A DNA stretch of 64,000 nt from contig NZ_JAEVFE010000011.1 of NCBI RefSeq assembly GCF_016803135.1, forward strand, positions 1 through 64,000. Direction: 5' to 3'. Origin of the DNA: Altererythrobacter sp. C41 (lineage in GTDB: Bacteria; Pseudomonadota; Alphaproteobacteria; Sphingomonadales; Sphingomonadaceae). Both the position numbers and the translations under genes were made by a program. Below are positions 53,515 to 62,178 of the stretch, piece after piece (position 1 is the first letter of the stretch; every line of letters starts with the position of its first letter). The notes under the pieces were generated by a model. It saw nothing but the letters and a program-made list of their open reading frames with translations. It was not told the DNA's origin and made no database searches.

Positions 53515-53584
53515 CTTCTCCCTCCTGATGCGAGTCGTAACCACGGCTCTCTATCGAGTAAAGCAGTTTAATATGATAAATACT

Positions 53585-54439
53585 CTAGCCTGCATACTTG
53601 CAGGGCGCGAAGCCGCGCCGTCCGGTTTCGACTTCGAACAAGGCGCCGCCGTGCTCTTCCGTTACCCCGTCGGCAGCGGAGGTCACGAACATTCGGTCCA
53701 GGCCATGGCCGGCGAAGGCACAGCTCGTGATCTGCGATGCGGGCAGTTCGACCGCCTCGTCCGGCCGGCCATCGGGCGAGAAGCGCAAAACCCGCGAGGC
53801 GCCCCAGCATGCGACCCAGAGGCCGCCGTCGCTGTCGAAGGTCATGCCGTCGGGTGTTCCCCACCCGCTCTCGAACTCGACGAATAGCTCCCGCTGCCCC
53901 AGCGCGCCATCGGCGATGGGGAAACGATAGATCAGGCCCAGTCCGCTGTCGGTGTGGTAGATCCAGTCGCCCTCCGGCGCGATCGCGGGGCCGTTGGCGA
54001 TGCGGTATCCGCTGTCGACCCGGGTCACGCTGCGGTCCGGATCGAACCGGTAGAACGCGCCGTCCGGCCGGTCGGCGGTAACGGGCATGGTCCCCGCCCA
54101 GATTCTCCCGTCAGCGTCGGCTTTCGCGTCATTCATCCGATTGCCGGGCATATCAGGCTCGGGATCGGCGATGGGCTCGATCCGCAAGGGCTCCAGCAAG
54201 AGCTCGGCGAACCCGCTCTGCAGCCCCGCGATGAAGCCGGGCCGTTCGCGCCGCTCGATCACCCAGCCGATCATTTCAGGAACGGCCCATTCCTCCACCG
54301 CACCGCCATCCAGCGACAACCGGTTGAGCCGCCGCCCCAGGATGTCGACCCAGAACAGCGAATTTGTCCCGGGGGACCACAGCGGCCCTTCCCCAAGCTG
54401 GTCGCGGCGCGCGCGATCGATGACGCGAACGCGGGTCAA
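53585..54439 (-). CDS. SMP-30/gluconolactonase-type sugar lactonase
   Basis: A 284-residue SMP-30-type lactonase that would open an aldonolactone to the acid. Propeller motifs include [71 protein letters not shown] and [27 protein letters not shown]. The metal ligands Glu (GEGPLW), Asn (NRMND) and Asp (TPDGM) are in place. The start is a TTG overlapping the dehydratase stop (TTGA), implying translational coupling. It follows the sugar-dehydrogenase step. Confidence 0.9.
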   Translation of the reverse strand: MTRVRVIDRARRDQLGEGPLWSPGTNSLFWVDILGRRLNRLSLDGGAVEEWAVPEMIGWVIERRERPGFIAGLQSGFAELLLEPLRIEPIADPEPDMPGNRMNDAKADADGRIWAGTMPVTADRPDGAFYRFDPDRSVTRVDSGYRIANGPAIAPEGDWIYHTDSGLGLIYRFPIADGALGQRELFVEFESGWGTPDGMTFDSDGGLWVACWGASRVLRFSPDGRPDEAVELPASQITSCAFAGHGLDRMFVTSAADGVTEEHGGALFEVETGRRGFAPCKYAG

Positions 54440-56232
54440 TGGCTGTCGCGCGGCATGCTCTTGGCCGCGATCCGCTGATACTTGACTGCAGGTTCGAGCA
54501 CCGCGCCGCCGTCGAACTGGCCTACGATCCCGCGCTGGATCTCCTGCCAGGGGGTTTGCGATTCCGCGATGCCATAGCCGCCCGCCGCCTCCAGCGCGGT
54601 CCGGCGGCGGGTCAGCTCGACATCGTCGACCAGCATGTTCACCTCGCGCCGCTTGAGATCGACTCGGATGATGTCGCCGGTTTCGAGCAGCGCAATACCG
54701 CCTCCCGCCGCCGCTTCGGGAGAGGCGTTGAGGATCGACGGCGATCCGGATGTGCCGGACTGGCGCCCGTCGCCGATGCACGGCAGCGCCTCCACCCCGG
54801 CGCGGATCAGCGACGCGGGCGGCCGCATGTTCACCACCTCCGCCCCTCCGGGAAAGCCGATCGGGCCAGTGCCGCGGATGACCATGATCGTCCGTTCGTC
54901 GACGCCGAGCGCAGGATCGTCGATCTTCGCATGATAGTCCTCCGGCCCGTCGAAGACGACCGCCCGCGCCTCGAAGGCGTCCGGGTCGTCCGGGTCGGAG
55001 AGATAGCGCGCCCGGAACGATTCGGAGATGACGCTGGTCTTCATCACCGCGGTATCGAACAGGTTGCCGCGCAGCACCGTGAGGCCGGCGGCCGGCTTGA
55101 GCGGCGCGGCAAAACGGCGGATGACCCGCTCGTCCGCAGGCTCGGCCTCGCGGTTGTTCTCAGCGATCGTGCGGCCGTTCGCGGTCAGCGCTTCGCCAAA
55201 GATGCGGTCTGCCCGAAGCAGTTCGCCGATCACCGCCGGCACACCGCCCGCGCGGTAGAAATCCTCGCCCAGGTACTCGCCCGCTGGCTGCAGATTGACC
55301 AGCAGCGGCACCTCCGCTCCGTGCCGCTCCCAGTCGTCGAGCGACAGCTCGACCCCGATATGCCGGGCAATCGCGTTCAGGTGAATGGGCGCATTGGTCG
55401 ATCCGCCCAGCGCGGAGTTCACCCGGATGGCGTTGAGGAAGGCCTCGCGCGTCAGGATGTCCGACGGCTTGCGGTCCGCAGCGACCATTTCGACCGCGCG
55501 CCGCCCCGTTTCCCAGGCGCACTGCTGCCGATCCCGGTAGGGCGCAGGGATCGCGGCCGAGCCGGGGAGCGACATTCCCAGCGCTTCGGTCAGCGAGTTC
55601 ATCGTCGTCGCCGTGCCCATCGTATTGCAGAAACCGGTCGACGGGGCGGACGACGCGACCAGCTCGATGAAACCCTTGTAGTCGATCTCGCCCGCGGCGA
55701 GCATCTTGCGCGCCTTCCAGATGATCGTGCCCGAACCGGTCCGCTCGCCATCATGCCAGCCGTTGAGCATCGGCCCGACCGAGAGCGCGATCGCCGGGAT
55801 GTCCACGGTGGCGGCGGCCATCAGGCAGGCAGGCGTCGTCTTGTCGCAGCCGATCGTGAGCACGACCCCGTCGATCGGATAGCCGTGAAGAACCTCGACG
55901 AGGCTGAGATAGGCCAGGTTGCGATCGAGCCCCGCGGTCGGGCGCTTGCCGGTTTCCTGGATGGGATGGATCGGAAACTCCAGCGGGATGCCGCCGGCAT
56001 CGCGGATACCGTCCTTCACCCGCTCCGCCAGCACGACGTGATGCCGATTGCACGGCGTCAGATCGCTGCCCGTCTGGGCAATGCCGATGATCGGTCGATC
56101 CGACTGCAGTTCTTCCAGCGAAAGCCCATAGTTCAGATAGCGCTCGACATAGAGCGCCGTCATGTCGGGGTTATCCGGGTTGTCGAACCATGCGCGGGAA
56201 CGAAGGCGCGGGCGATCCTCACCTGTGCTCAT
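54436..56232 (-). CDS. IlvD/Edd-family sugar-acid dehydratase (pentonate/galactonate type)
   Basis: A 598-residue Fe-S dehydratase. The three cluster cysteines are Cys61 (TPCNRHH), Cys129 (TIGCDKTT) and Cys202 (GFCNTMGT). Overall sequence ([46 protein letters not shown]) is the xylonate/arabinonate dehydratase branch rather than IlvD proper. In this locus it should dehydrate galactonate and/or arabinonate to the 2-keto-3-deoxy acid. It replaces the enolase-type DgoD of enteric bacteria. The lactonase start overlaps its stop, and the divergent sugar dehydrogenase is 161 bases away. Confidence 0.92.
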   Translation of the reverse strand: MSTGEDRPRLRSRAWFDNPDNPDMTALYVERYLNYGLSLEELQSDRPIIGIAQTGSDLTPCNRHHVVLAERVKDGIRDAGGIPLEFPIHPIQETGKRPTAGLDRNLAYLSLVEVLHGYPIDGVVLTIGCDKTTPACLMAAATVDIPAIALSVGPMLNGWHDGERTGSGTIIWKARKMLAAGEIDYKGFIELVASSAPSTGFCNTMGTATTMNSLTEALGMSLPGSAAIPAPYRDRQQCAWETGRRAVEMVAADRKPSDILTREAFLNAIRVNSALGGSTNAPIHLNAIARHIGVELSLDDWERHGAEVPLLVNLQPAGEYLGEDFYRAGGVPAVIGELLRADRIFGEALTANGRTIAENNREAEPADERVIRRFAAPLKPAAGLTVLRGNLFDTAVMKTSVISESFRARYLSDPDDPDAFEARAVVFDGPEDYHAKIDDPALGVDERTIMVIRGTGPIGFPGGAEVVNMRPPASLIRAGVEALPCIGDGRQSGTSGSPSILNASPEAAAGGGIALLETGDIIRVDLKRREVNMLVDDVELTRRRTALEAAGGYGIAESQTPWQEIQRGIVGQFDGGAVLEPAVKYQRIAAKSMPRDSH

Positions 56233-56393
56233 TGCGACGCCGTCCGCTGAAATCCGAGTCCGAGCCAGGTCATTCCCCCTCCAATCGATCGGCCACGTCG
56301 GATACGCCAGCCGCTATGCATCCGGGTTGATTACCAAGCCGGTTTGAATTTATAAAGCGTATATATCCGATAAATCAGGGAAGGGAAGAACCG

Positions 56394-57338
56394 ATGCAAC
56401 ACGACGGCCATGGCGCAACGCCCATACGGCTGGCGCTCGTCGGCATCGGCAAGATTGCGCAGGACCAGCATATTCCAGCGCTACAGTCCGACAAGTCGTT
56501 CGAACTGGTGGCAGCCGTTAGCAGAAGCGGCGGAATTGAGAACCTCCCCTGCTTCACCGACATCGGCGACCTTCTCGAGAGCGGGCTCGACGTGGACGCG
56601 GTGTCCCTCGCCACGCCGCCGCAGGGCCGCCACGCGATCGCCGGCGCCGCGCTCGACGCGGGGCTCCACGTCATGCTGGAAAAGCCGCCGGCCGCGACCG
56701 TGAGCGAGGTGGCGGACCTCGCCGCCCGCGCGAGGGCAGCCGGTGTGACGCTCTTCACCACATGGCATTCGCGCGAGGCCGCCTCGGTCGACGCCGCGCG
56801 CGACTGGCTGGCGGGCAAGACCCTGCGTTCCGCCCGGATCGACTGGCGGGAAGACATCCGCGTCTGGCATCCGGGTCAGGAATGGATTCTCCAGCCCGGC
56901 GGGCTCGGCGTGTTCGACCCGGGCATCAACGCCCTGTCGATCGTGACGGCGATCCTTGCGGACCCCCTGCTGCTCCAGTCGGCACGGCTCGAATTTCCGG
57001 CCAATCGCCAGGCGCCGATCGCCGCGCAGCTTTCGCTTCGCAGCGGCGAAGCGGCGGCCGAGGCCGCGTTCGACTTCCTGCAGACCGGCCCGCAATCGTG
57101 GGACATCGTGCTGGAAACCGATTCCGGCCGCCTGGTTCTTTCCGACGGCGGCCAACGGCTCGCGATCGACGGCGCCGAAATTTCGGCCGGGACCGACGAG
57201 GAGTATCCGCGTCTCTATCGCCGCTTCGCCTCGCTCGTTCGGGCAAGCGCCAGCGACGTCGACCTCGCGCCCCTGCAACTCGTCGCCGACGCCTTCCTTC
57301 TCGGCGAGCGCGTCGAGGTACCCCCATTCAGCTTCTGA
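56394..57338 (+). CDS. D-galactose/L-arabinose 1-dehydrogenase (Gfo/Idh/MocA family)
   Basis: A 314-residue NAD(P)-dependent dehydrogenase that oxidises the aldose to its 1,4- or 1,5-lactone. The Rossmann motif is LVGIGKIAQDQHIPAL. The catalytic Lys lies in HVMLEKPPAATV. RVWHPGQEWILQPGGLGVFDPGINALSIVT is shared with characterised D-galactose and L-arabinose 1-dehydrogenases. It is divergent from the dehydratase-lactonase genes, with an AT-rich intergenic region. It provides the first step of the oxidative route completed by the lactonase, dehydratase, DgoK and DgoA. Confidence 0.92.
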   Translation: MQHDGHGATPIRLALVGIGKIAQDQHIPALQSDKSFELVAAVSRSGGIENLPCFTDIGDLLESGLDVDAVSLATPPQGRHAIAGAALDAGLHVMLEKPPAATVSEVADLAARARAAGVTLFTTWHSREAASVDAARDWLAGKTLRSARIDWREDIRVWHPGQEWILQPGGLGVFDPGINALSIVTAILADPLLLQSARLEFPANRQAPIAAQLSLRSGEAAAEAAFDFLQTGPQSWDIVLETDSGRLVLSDGGQRLAIDGAEISAGTDEEYPRLYRRFASLVRASASDVDLAPLQLVADAFLLGERVEVPPFSF

Positions 57339-57375
57339 CTTTATCCCGGCGCCCTCTGCAACTACGAGCAGACGG

Positions 57376-57936
57376 ATGGGGAGACTTGCAGCAATACGGA
57401 TCATGGGCGCGGCCGCCGCGGCTCTGGCGCTCTCGGCCTGCGCCGGGGGCAATTACAGGCCGGTGAGCGACAGTCCGGTTAGGATCGGCCAGCCCTACAC
57501 GATACGCGGCACGACTTACACGCCGGCCGCCGCGCCTGGCTACGATGCACTGGGCTACGCGAGCTGGTACGGCAGCGAGTCCGGCAATCGCACGGCCAAT
57601 GGCGAGCGCTTCCGTCCCGACTGGATCACCGGTGCCCACACCACGCTCCCCCTCCCGACCTACGTCGAGGTCACGGCGCTCGACACGGGCCGCCGGATCA
57701 TCGTGCGGGTCAACGACCGGGGGCCATTCAGCCGCGGCAATCGCATCATCGACTTGTCACGGGGTGCGGCCGAGGAATTGGGCATCAAGGCGCGGGGGAT
57801 TGCTCCCGTGCGCGTGCGCCGCGTCGAACCTTCGGAGAAGGATCGTGAGCGCCTTCGCGAGGGCGAGCCCGCTCGTGCGCTGAAACCCGTGCCGCAGCAG
57901 GAGCTGCAACGCCTCCGAGCGCGCCTGCCCAACTGA
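57376..57936 (+). CDS. rlpA: septal ring lytic transglycosylase RlpA family lipoprotein
   Basis: A 186-residue lipoprotein (MGAAAAALALSAC; Cys about 20) of the RlpA family. The double-psi beta-barrel domain is clear: GYASWYGSESGNRTANGERFRPDWITGAHTTLPLPTYVEVTALDTGRRIIVRVNDRGPF with the conserved Asp, then NRIIDLSRGAAEELGI. There is no C-terminal SPOR domain, so septal targeting may be absent. The ATG at 57376 is chosen; a second in-frame ATG nine codons later is possible. Confidence 0.9.
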   Translation: MGRLAAIRIMGAAAAALALSACAGGNYRPVSDSPVRIGQPYTIRGTTYTPAAAPGYDALGYASWYGSESGNRTANGERFRPDWITGAHTTLPLPTYVEVTALDTGRRIIVRVNDRGPFSRGNRIIDLSRGAAEELGIKARGIAPVRVRRVEPSEKDRERLREGEPARALKPVPQQELQRLRARLPN

Positions 57937-58152
57937 GGCCGCTGACCGGAAAAGATGCCTTCCAAGGGTGCGAACGTGCCGCGCTCGAGTTCGCTGCCCC
58001 GGCAACCATCCGCCATCGCGGTCCCTTAGACCCGCACGCTGAACTGCCCCGACCGTGCGTCGAAGCGGAACTGGAACGGCGGACGTGTGTTGAATGCACA
58101 CCGGAACGCCGGATTGCTCGCTTGTTCCGATACAAGGTTGAGAGGAATTCCG

Positions 58153-58407
58153 ATGAGACGCACGAATATCGTTCTCGCTGCGATGGGCGCCATTGTCCTC
58201 GCCGGTTGTGCGACCGAAGAGCCCCCCGCGCCGCCACCACCACCGCCGCTGCCGCCGGGCGCGGTTGCCGGTTCGGTAGCCGCCGACCGGGACGGCGACG
58301 GCATTATCGATGGCTACTACACGGCGGACGGGGTCTATCACCCCAACTACGTCCCGCCGCCGCCCCCACCGCCTCCGCCGCCGAGCTCGACCGGTGAACG
58401 CGGGTAA
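58153..58407 (+). CDS. small proline-rich lipoprotein with calcium-loop-like motif
   Basis: An 84-residue lipoprotein. The signal MRRTNIVLAAMGAIVLAGC gives a mature Cys19. The mature part has two polyproline runs of about seven to nine residues, flanking a segment AADRDGDGIIDGYYTADGVY that matches the DxDxDG calcium-binding loop. AGAGGA six bases upstream supports the ATG. It precedes the L,D-transpeptidase by 18 bases and may act in the envelope with it. I do not know the family. Confidence 0.75.
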   Translation: MRRTNIVLAAMGAIVLAGCATEEPPAPPPPPPLPPGAVAGSVAADRDGDGIIDGYYTADGVYHPNYVPPPPPPPPPPSSTGERG

Positions 58408-58425
58408 GGATAGAACCGAAACGTA

Positions 58426-59748
58426 ATGACTTTCCGCCAGTTCGTCCGTGGCTTCACGCCGGCCGCGTTGCTCAGCGTGGCCATGGTCGCCTTCGGATCC
58501 GCTCCTGCGCATGCAGCCGCCCCGGCAGCCCAACCGGCACTGTCCCAAGGCGCGTTGCTGGCCGATGCCATCGCAGACGCGGCTGGCGGAAAGATCAAGA
58601 AGTTCTATCGGGCGCGCGACTACCGCCCGCTCTGGATCGAGAACGGCCTGATCGGCCGCGATGCGCAGGTACTCCTGCGCTATCTCGACGACGCCGATCT
58701 GGACGGTCTGAAAGCTGCCCGATACGATCCCCACGAATTGCGGGAAGACATCGCCCGCGCCGACGCCGGCGATATGGAGGAACTCGCCGCCGCCGAAGTG
58801 GCGCTGTCGAAAGCCCTGGTCCGCTACATTCACGACATGCGCGAGACACGCGACGTCGGGATGACGTTCGTGGGCGACGGCCTGAAGCCGCCGGAGCTAG
58901 ACGACGATGCGATCCTGAAGGTCGCGGCGAGAAAGGATTTCAGCAGCTATCTGGCGGGCATGGCCTGGATGAGCCCGCACTACCTGCGCATGCGCGAATT
59001 GCTGCGCACTGCGCACGCGAGCGGGTCGAGCGGGCGCATTATCGACACCCTGCGCATAAACCTGGAGCGCGCGCGCGTCCTGCCCTCGGCGGACGTGCGC
59101 CATATCGTCGTCGACGCTGCATCCGCCCGGCTCTGGTATTACCAGAACGGCAGGGAGGTCGGCTCGATGCGGGTGGTCGTCGGCGCGCCCGAAACCCAGA
59201 CGCCGATGCTTGCCGGGTACATCAACTACGCGATTCTCAATCCCTACTGGAACGTCCCCGACTACCTCGCGCGCGACAACGTGGCGCGGAAGGTTCTGGC
59301 CGGCCGCTCGCTCAAGTCCATGCATATGGAAGTGCTCTCGGACTGGGGACCGGATGCTCAGGTCGTCGATCCCGAGACGGTCGACTGGCACGCGGTGGCC
59401 GGCGGTTACCAGCTTCTGCGGGTTAGGGAATTGCCGGGGCCGTGGAATTCGATGGGCAAGGTCAAGTTCCTGTTCCCGAACGACGAGGGCATCTATCTCC
59501 ACGATACCCCGGCGCGGGACTTGCTTCGCCGGAACGATCGCCATCTCAGCAACGGGTGCATCCGGCTGGAGAAGGCGGACGAGCTTGGCCGGTGGATGCT
59601 GGGCAAGCGCCTGAAAGCCGACGGGGACGAACCCGAGCAGCCCGTCCCGCTGGCCGCGCCGGTTCCGGTCTACCTGACCTATCTGACCGCTACGAGCGCC
59701 AAGAACGGTCTGGCGCTGCTCGACGACGTGTACGGACGGGACACGTGA
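58426..59748 (+). CDS. L,D-transpeptidase (YkuD/YcbB-like)
   Basis: A 440-residue exported enzyme that forms 3-3 crosslinks or attaches proteins to peptidoglycan. Signal peptide to about residue 31. Residues 40-210 are the YcbB-like scaffold domain. The YkuD catalytic domain follows (RHIVVDAASARLWYYQNGREVGSMRVVVG, ILNPYWNVPDYLARDNV) with GIYLHDTPARDLLRRNDRHLSNGCIRLEKADEL. The nucleophile is Cys378. The usual SHGC motif reads SNGC. It is downstream of the small lipoprotein and rlpA, forming an envelope cluster. Confidence 0.9.
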   Translation: MTFRQFVRGFTPAALLSVAMVAFGSAPAHAAAPAAQPALSQGALLADAIADAAGGKIKKFYRARDYRPLWIENGLIGRDAQVLLRYLDDADLDGLKAARYDPHELREDIARADAGDMEELAAAEVALSKALVRYIHDMRETRDVGMTFVGDGLKPPELDDDAILKVAARKDFSSYLAGMAWMSPHYLRMRELLRTAHASGSSGRIIDTLRINLERARVLPSADVRHIVVDAASARLWYYQNGREVGSMRVVVGAPETQTPMLAGYINYAILNPYWNVPDYLARDNVARKVLAGRSLKSMHMEVLSDWGPDAQVVDPETVDWHAVAGGYQLLRVRELPGPWNSMGKVKFLFPNDEGIYLHDTPARDLLRRNDRHLSNGCIRLEKADELGRWMLGKRLKADGDEPEQPVPLAAPVPVYLTYLTATSAKNGLALLDDVYGRDT

Positions 59749-59829
59749 CGCGCTGAGGGCCGGGCGCGTAAGACCTCTAACAAACATCGATCGCTTGCGC
59801 CGACGCTCGGGGCGAAGGATAGGCGAGCG

Positions 59830-61245
59830 ATGCTTCGGCCCGATCCATTCCATCTGATTCTCGCCAACAACCTGGTGCAGAACGTGATCAATTTCACGGT
59901 CTGGTTCGCTCTGGTGTTCTGGGCGTTCCTCGAAACGCGCTCGGTGTTCGTCACCGGCATGATCGGCGGCATCTACCTGGTGTTCACCGCCGGCTTCGCG
60001 ATCTGGTTCGGCAGCCTGGTGGATCATCACCGCAAGAAGCGGATCATGCTCGCTTCCAGCGCAGGCTCCTTCGTTCTCTACGCCGGCTCGCTGGCCGCCT
60101 ATCTGCTGGCGCCGGAAGGCGCGCTGGCGCGGGTCGACGACGCTCCGCTCTGGGGGTTCATCCTTCTCGTGATGCTGGCCGTGATCTGCGGAAACATCCG
60201 CATGATCGCGCTGCCGACGCTGGTCACTGCGCTGGTGGAGGAGGACAGGCGGGACAAGGCCAACGGGCTGGTCGGCATGGTGACCGGGATCGGATTCCTG
60301 CTGACGTCCGGCATCAGCGGCTTTCTCGTCGCCTGGGACGGGATTCGCGGCACGCTGGTTCTGGCGATCGCGTTCACGGCGCTGGTTTTCCTGCACCTTC
60401 TGACCGTACGCATCGACGATCCGGAGCCAGCCTCCTCCGCGCCGGGCGGGCGCAAGCACGTGGACCTCAAGGGCACGATCAGCGTCGTCGCCGCGGTGCC
60501 GGGGCTCTTCGCGCTGATCTTCTTCGCCACCTTCAACAACTTCCTCGGCGGCGTGTTCATGGCGCTGATGGACGCCTACGGCCTGTCGCTGATGGACGTG
60601 CAGGCCTGGGGCATCCTGTGGGCGGTCGCCTCGTGCTCGTTCATCGTCAGCGGCCTGACCATCGCGAGGACCGGGCTCGGAAAGAACCCGCTGCGCACCT
60701 TGCTACTGGTCAATCTGATGGTCTGGACGGTGGCGAGCGTATTCACGATCCAGTCCTCGATCGTGCTGCTGGCGGTGGGCTGCGTGATCTGGCTGTTCCT
60801 CGGCCCCTATGCGGAGGCCGCCGAACATACCACCCTGCAGAAGGTCGTGCCTTACGAGCGGCAGGGGCGGGTATTCGGCTTCGCGCAGTCGGTGGAGCAA
60901 TCGGCCGCGCCGCTGACCGCCTTCCTGATCGGCCCGCTCACCCAGTTCCTGGCGATCCCGTTCATGACCACGGGCGCAGGCGCCGAGGCGATCGGCGATT
61001 GGTACGGCACGGGGCCGGAGCGCGGCATGGCCCTCGTATTCAGCGCCACCGGCGTGCTCGGCATCGTGATGACGCTGATCGCGTTCGGCTCCCGGCAATA
61101 CCGCCAACTCTCCGCCACCTACGCAGGCACGACGAACGACGGGACGCCCCTCGCGTCCCCAGACGAAAACGCTGAGAGCTTCTCGACTCTCAGCGCGCCG
61201 GATGGCACCGAGCCTTCACACGTTCCACCGGGACGAGGGAGCTGA
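59830..61245 (+). CDS. MFS transporter
   Basis: A 471-residue major facilitator with about 12 hydrophobic segments (NLVQNVINFTVWFALVFWAFLETRSVFVTGMIGGIYLVFTAGFAIWFGSLVDHHRKKR at the start). The DHHRKKR loop after helix 2 corresponds to the MFS G-x-x-x-D-R-x-G-R-R motif. The hydrophilic C-terminal tail (from GTTNDG, about 40 residues) is not conserved in MFS proteins. The substrate is unknown. It is separated from the L,D-transpeptidase by 81 bases and ends convergent with the alpha/beta hydrolase. Confidence 0.85.
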   Translation: MLRPDPFHLILANNLVQNVINFTVWFALVFWAFLETRSVFVTGMIGGIYLVFTAGFAIWFGSLVDHHRKKRIMLASSAGSFVLYAGSLAAYLLAPEGALARVDDAPLWGFILLVMLAVICGNIRMIALPTLVTALVEEDRRDKANGLVGMVTGIGFLLTSGISGFLVAWDGIRGTLVLAIAFTALVFLHLLTVRIDDPEPASSAPGGRKHVDLKGTISVVAAVPGLFALIFFATFNNFLGGVFMALMDAYGLSLMDVQAWGILWAVASCSFIVSGLTIARTGLGKNPLRTLLLVNLMVWTVASVFTIQSSIVLLAVGCVIWLFLGPYAEAAEHTTLQKVVPYERQGRVFGFAQSVEQSAAPLTAFLIGPLTQFLAIPFMTTGAGAEAIGDWYGTGPERGMALVFSATGVLGIVMTLIAFGSRQYRQLSATYAGTTNDGTPLASPDENAESFSTLSAPDGTEPSHVPPGRGS

Positions 61246-61279
61246 TCCCAGTCCGACCTTTGCCTTTATTCGTGCACTC

Positions 61280-61930
61280 TCATTCCAGACCTATCCGCAG
61301 ATCGGTTCCGCGCTTCGGCAGATCCTTGCCTTGGGGAAGCGAAGGGATCGTGGGCCAGGAAAGATTGAGCACCAGTTGCTCGAGCAGATAGCGCCCGAAG
61401 GGCCAGGCGCCGATGTTCGAATCCGCGTTGATGTGCCCCAGCCACCCCGCGTTGACGAGACGGCTTCCCCATAGCCGGGCCATTTTGCGAGACTGGCCGA
61501 AGGTGGCGTAGGGATCGTCCTCGCTCGCAGCGAGGATGGATGGAAAGCGCAAGGGTTCGCGGACGAGCGGCGCGAATGACGCCAGCCTGCTCGTTTTCGG
61601 GAGGCCCGCCAGGTTGGGCGGAGCAACGAGCAGTGCACCCAGAACTTCGCCGCAAGCCGTCTGCTCCAGCCGGTTCCACCAGGCGACCGCATGGCACCCC
61701 AGGCTATGGGCGACGAGCACCACGGGGCGACCCGCCGCGGCAATCGCAGCGTTGAGCTTGTTGACCCAGGTATTGCGGTGCGGACGGCTCCACATGCCGA
61801 GATCGACCCGTGCGCAATCGTCGAGTTCCTTCTCCCACAGCGTTTGCCAGTGACCGGGACCGCTGTTGTCGATACCGGGAACCGTCAGAAGGAGGGGGCG
61901 CCGGCCGGCGTGATCGGTGATCTGTCGCAT
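61280..61930 (-). CDS. RBBP9/YdeN-family alpha/beta hydrolase
   Basis: A 216-residue serine hydrolase of the RBBP9/YdeN family. The N-terminal LLLTVPGIDNSGPGHWQTLWE, nucleophile elbow LVAHSLGCHAVAWW, SILAASEDDPYATFGQSRKMARLWGSRLV and GWLGHINADSNIGAWPFG contain the Ser-Asp-His triad. The natural substrate of the family is unknown. A CCTA-N9-TAGG palindrome lies 22 bases upstream of its start, shared in type with the SLC13 transporter and the probable Rrf2 regulator, so they may be co-regulated. Confidence 0.88.
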   Translation of the reverse strand: MRQITDHAGRRPLLLTVPGIDNSGPGHWQTLWEKELDDCARVDLGMWSRPHRNTWVNKLNAAIAAAGRPVVLVAHSLGCHAVAWWNRLEQTACGEVLGALLVAPPNLAGLPKTSRLASFAPLVREPLRFPSILAASEDDPYATFGQSRKMARLWGSRLVNAGWLGHINADSNIGAWPFGRYLLEQLVLNLSWPTIPSLPQGKDLPKRGTDLRIGLE

Positions 61931-61952
61931 TTATATGCCTCGGTAGATAATC

Positions 61953-61969
61953 CCTACTTATTTAGTAGG
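61953..61969. promoter_or_regulatory. palindrome CCTA-N9-TAGG, site 1 (before the hydrolase gene)
   Basis: The 17-base sequence CCTACTTATTTAGTAGG is a near-perfect inverted repeat (CCTACT/AGTAGG). It lies 22 bases upstream of the hydrolase start, where it would overlap the minus-strand promoter. Two more sites with identical ends and spacing are at 62099-62115 and 63951-63967. Confidence 0.55.
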
Positions 61970-62098
61970 TTTATTACGGGCAAGGAATTTGCGACCATGC
62001 GATGCCGCCGCGCGATGTGTCGCCCGATGCTCCGGTGAGAGGGTGGCACTTGGATCTCACGCCTCTCGAATACGGGTGAGAACGGCGAAGCTGATCTA

Positions 62099-62115
62099 CC
62101 TAGCTCGTTTATAGG
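62099..62115. promoter_or_regulatory. palindrome CCTA-N9-TAGG, site 2 (before the SLC13 transporter gene)
   Basis: CCTAGCTCGTTTATAGG shares the outer CCTA and TAGG and the 17-base length with the sites at 61953 and 63951. The core differs. It lies 63 bases before the SLC13 transporter start, in a typical operator position. Confidence 0.5.
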
Positions 62116-62178
62116 CTTTGTGGCATGGCAGCGGTCGTGGATGACGACGTGGCGGTGGCCCTTTGACGGATATCTCGC

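Noticed and set aside
54439-56250. 603-codon plus-strand frame opposite the IlvD-type dehydratase
   Set aside because: Biased antisense composition, and the dehydratase has all three cluster cysteines on the minus strand.
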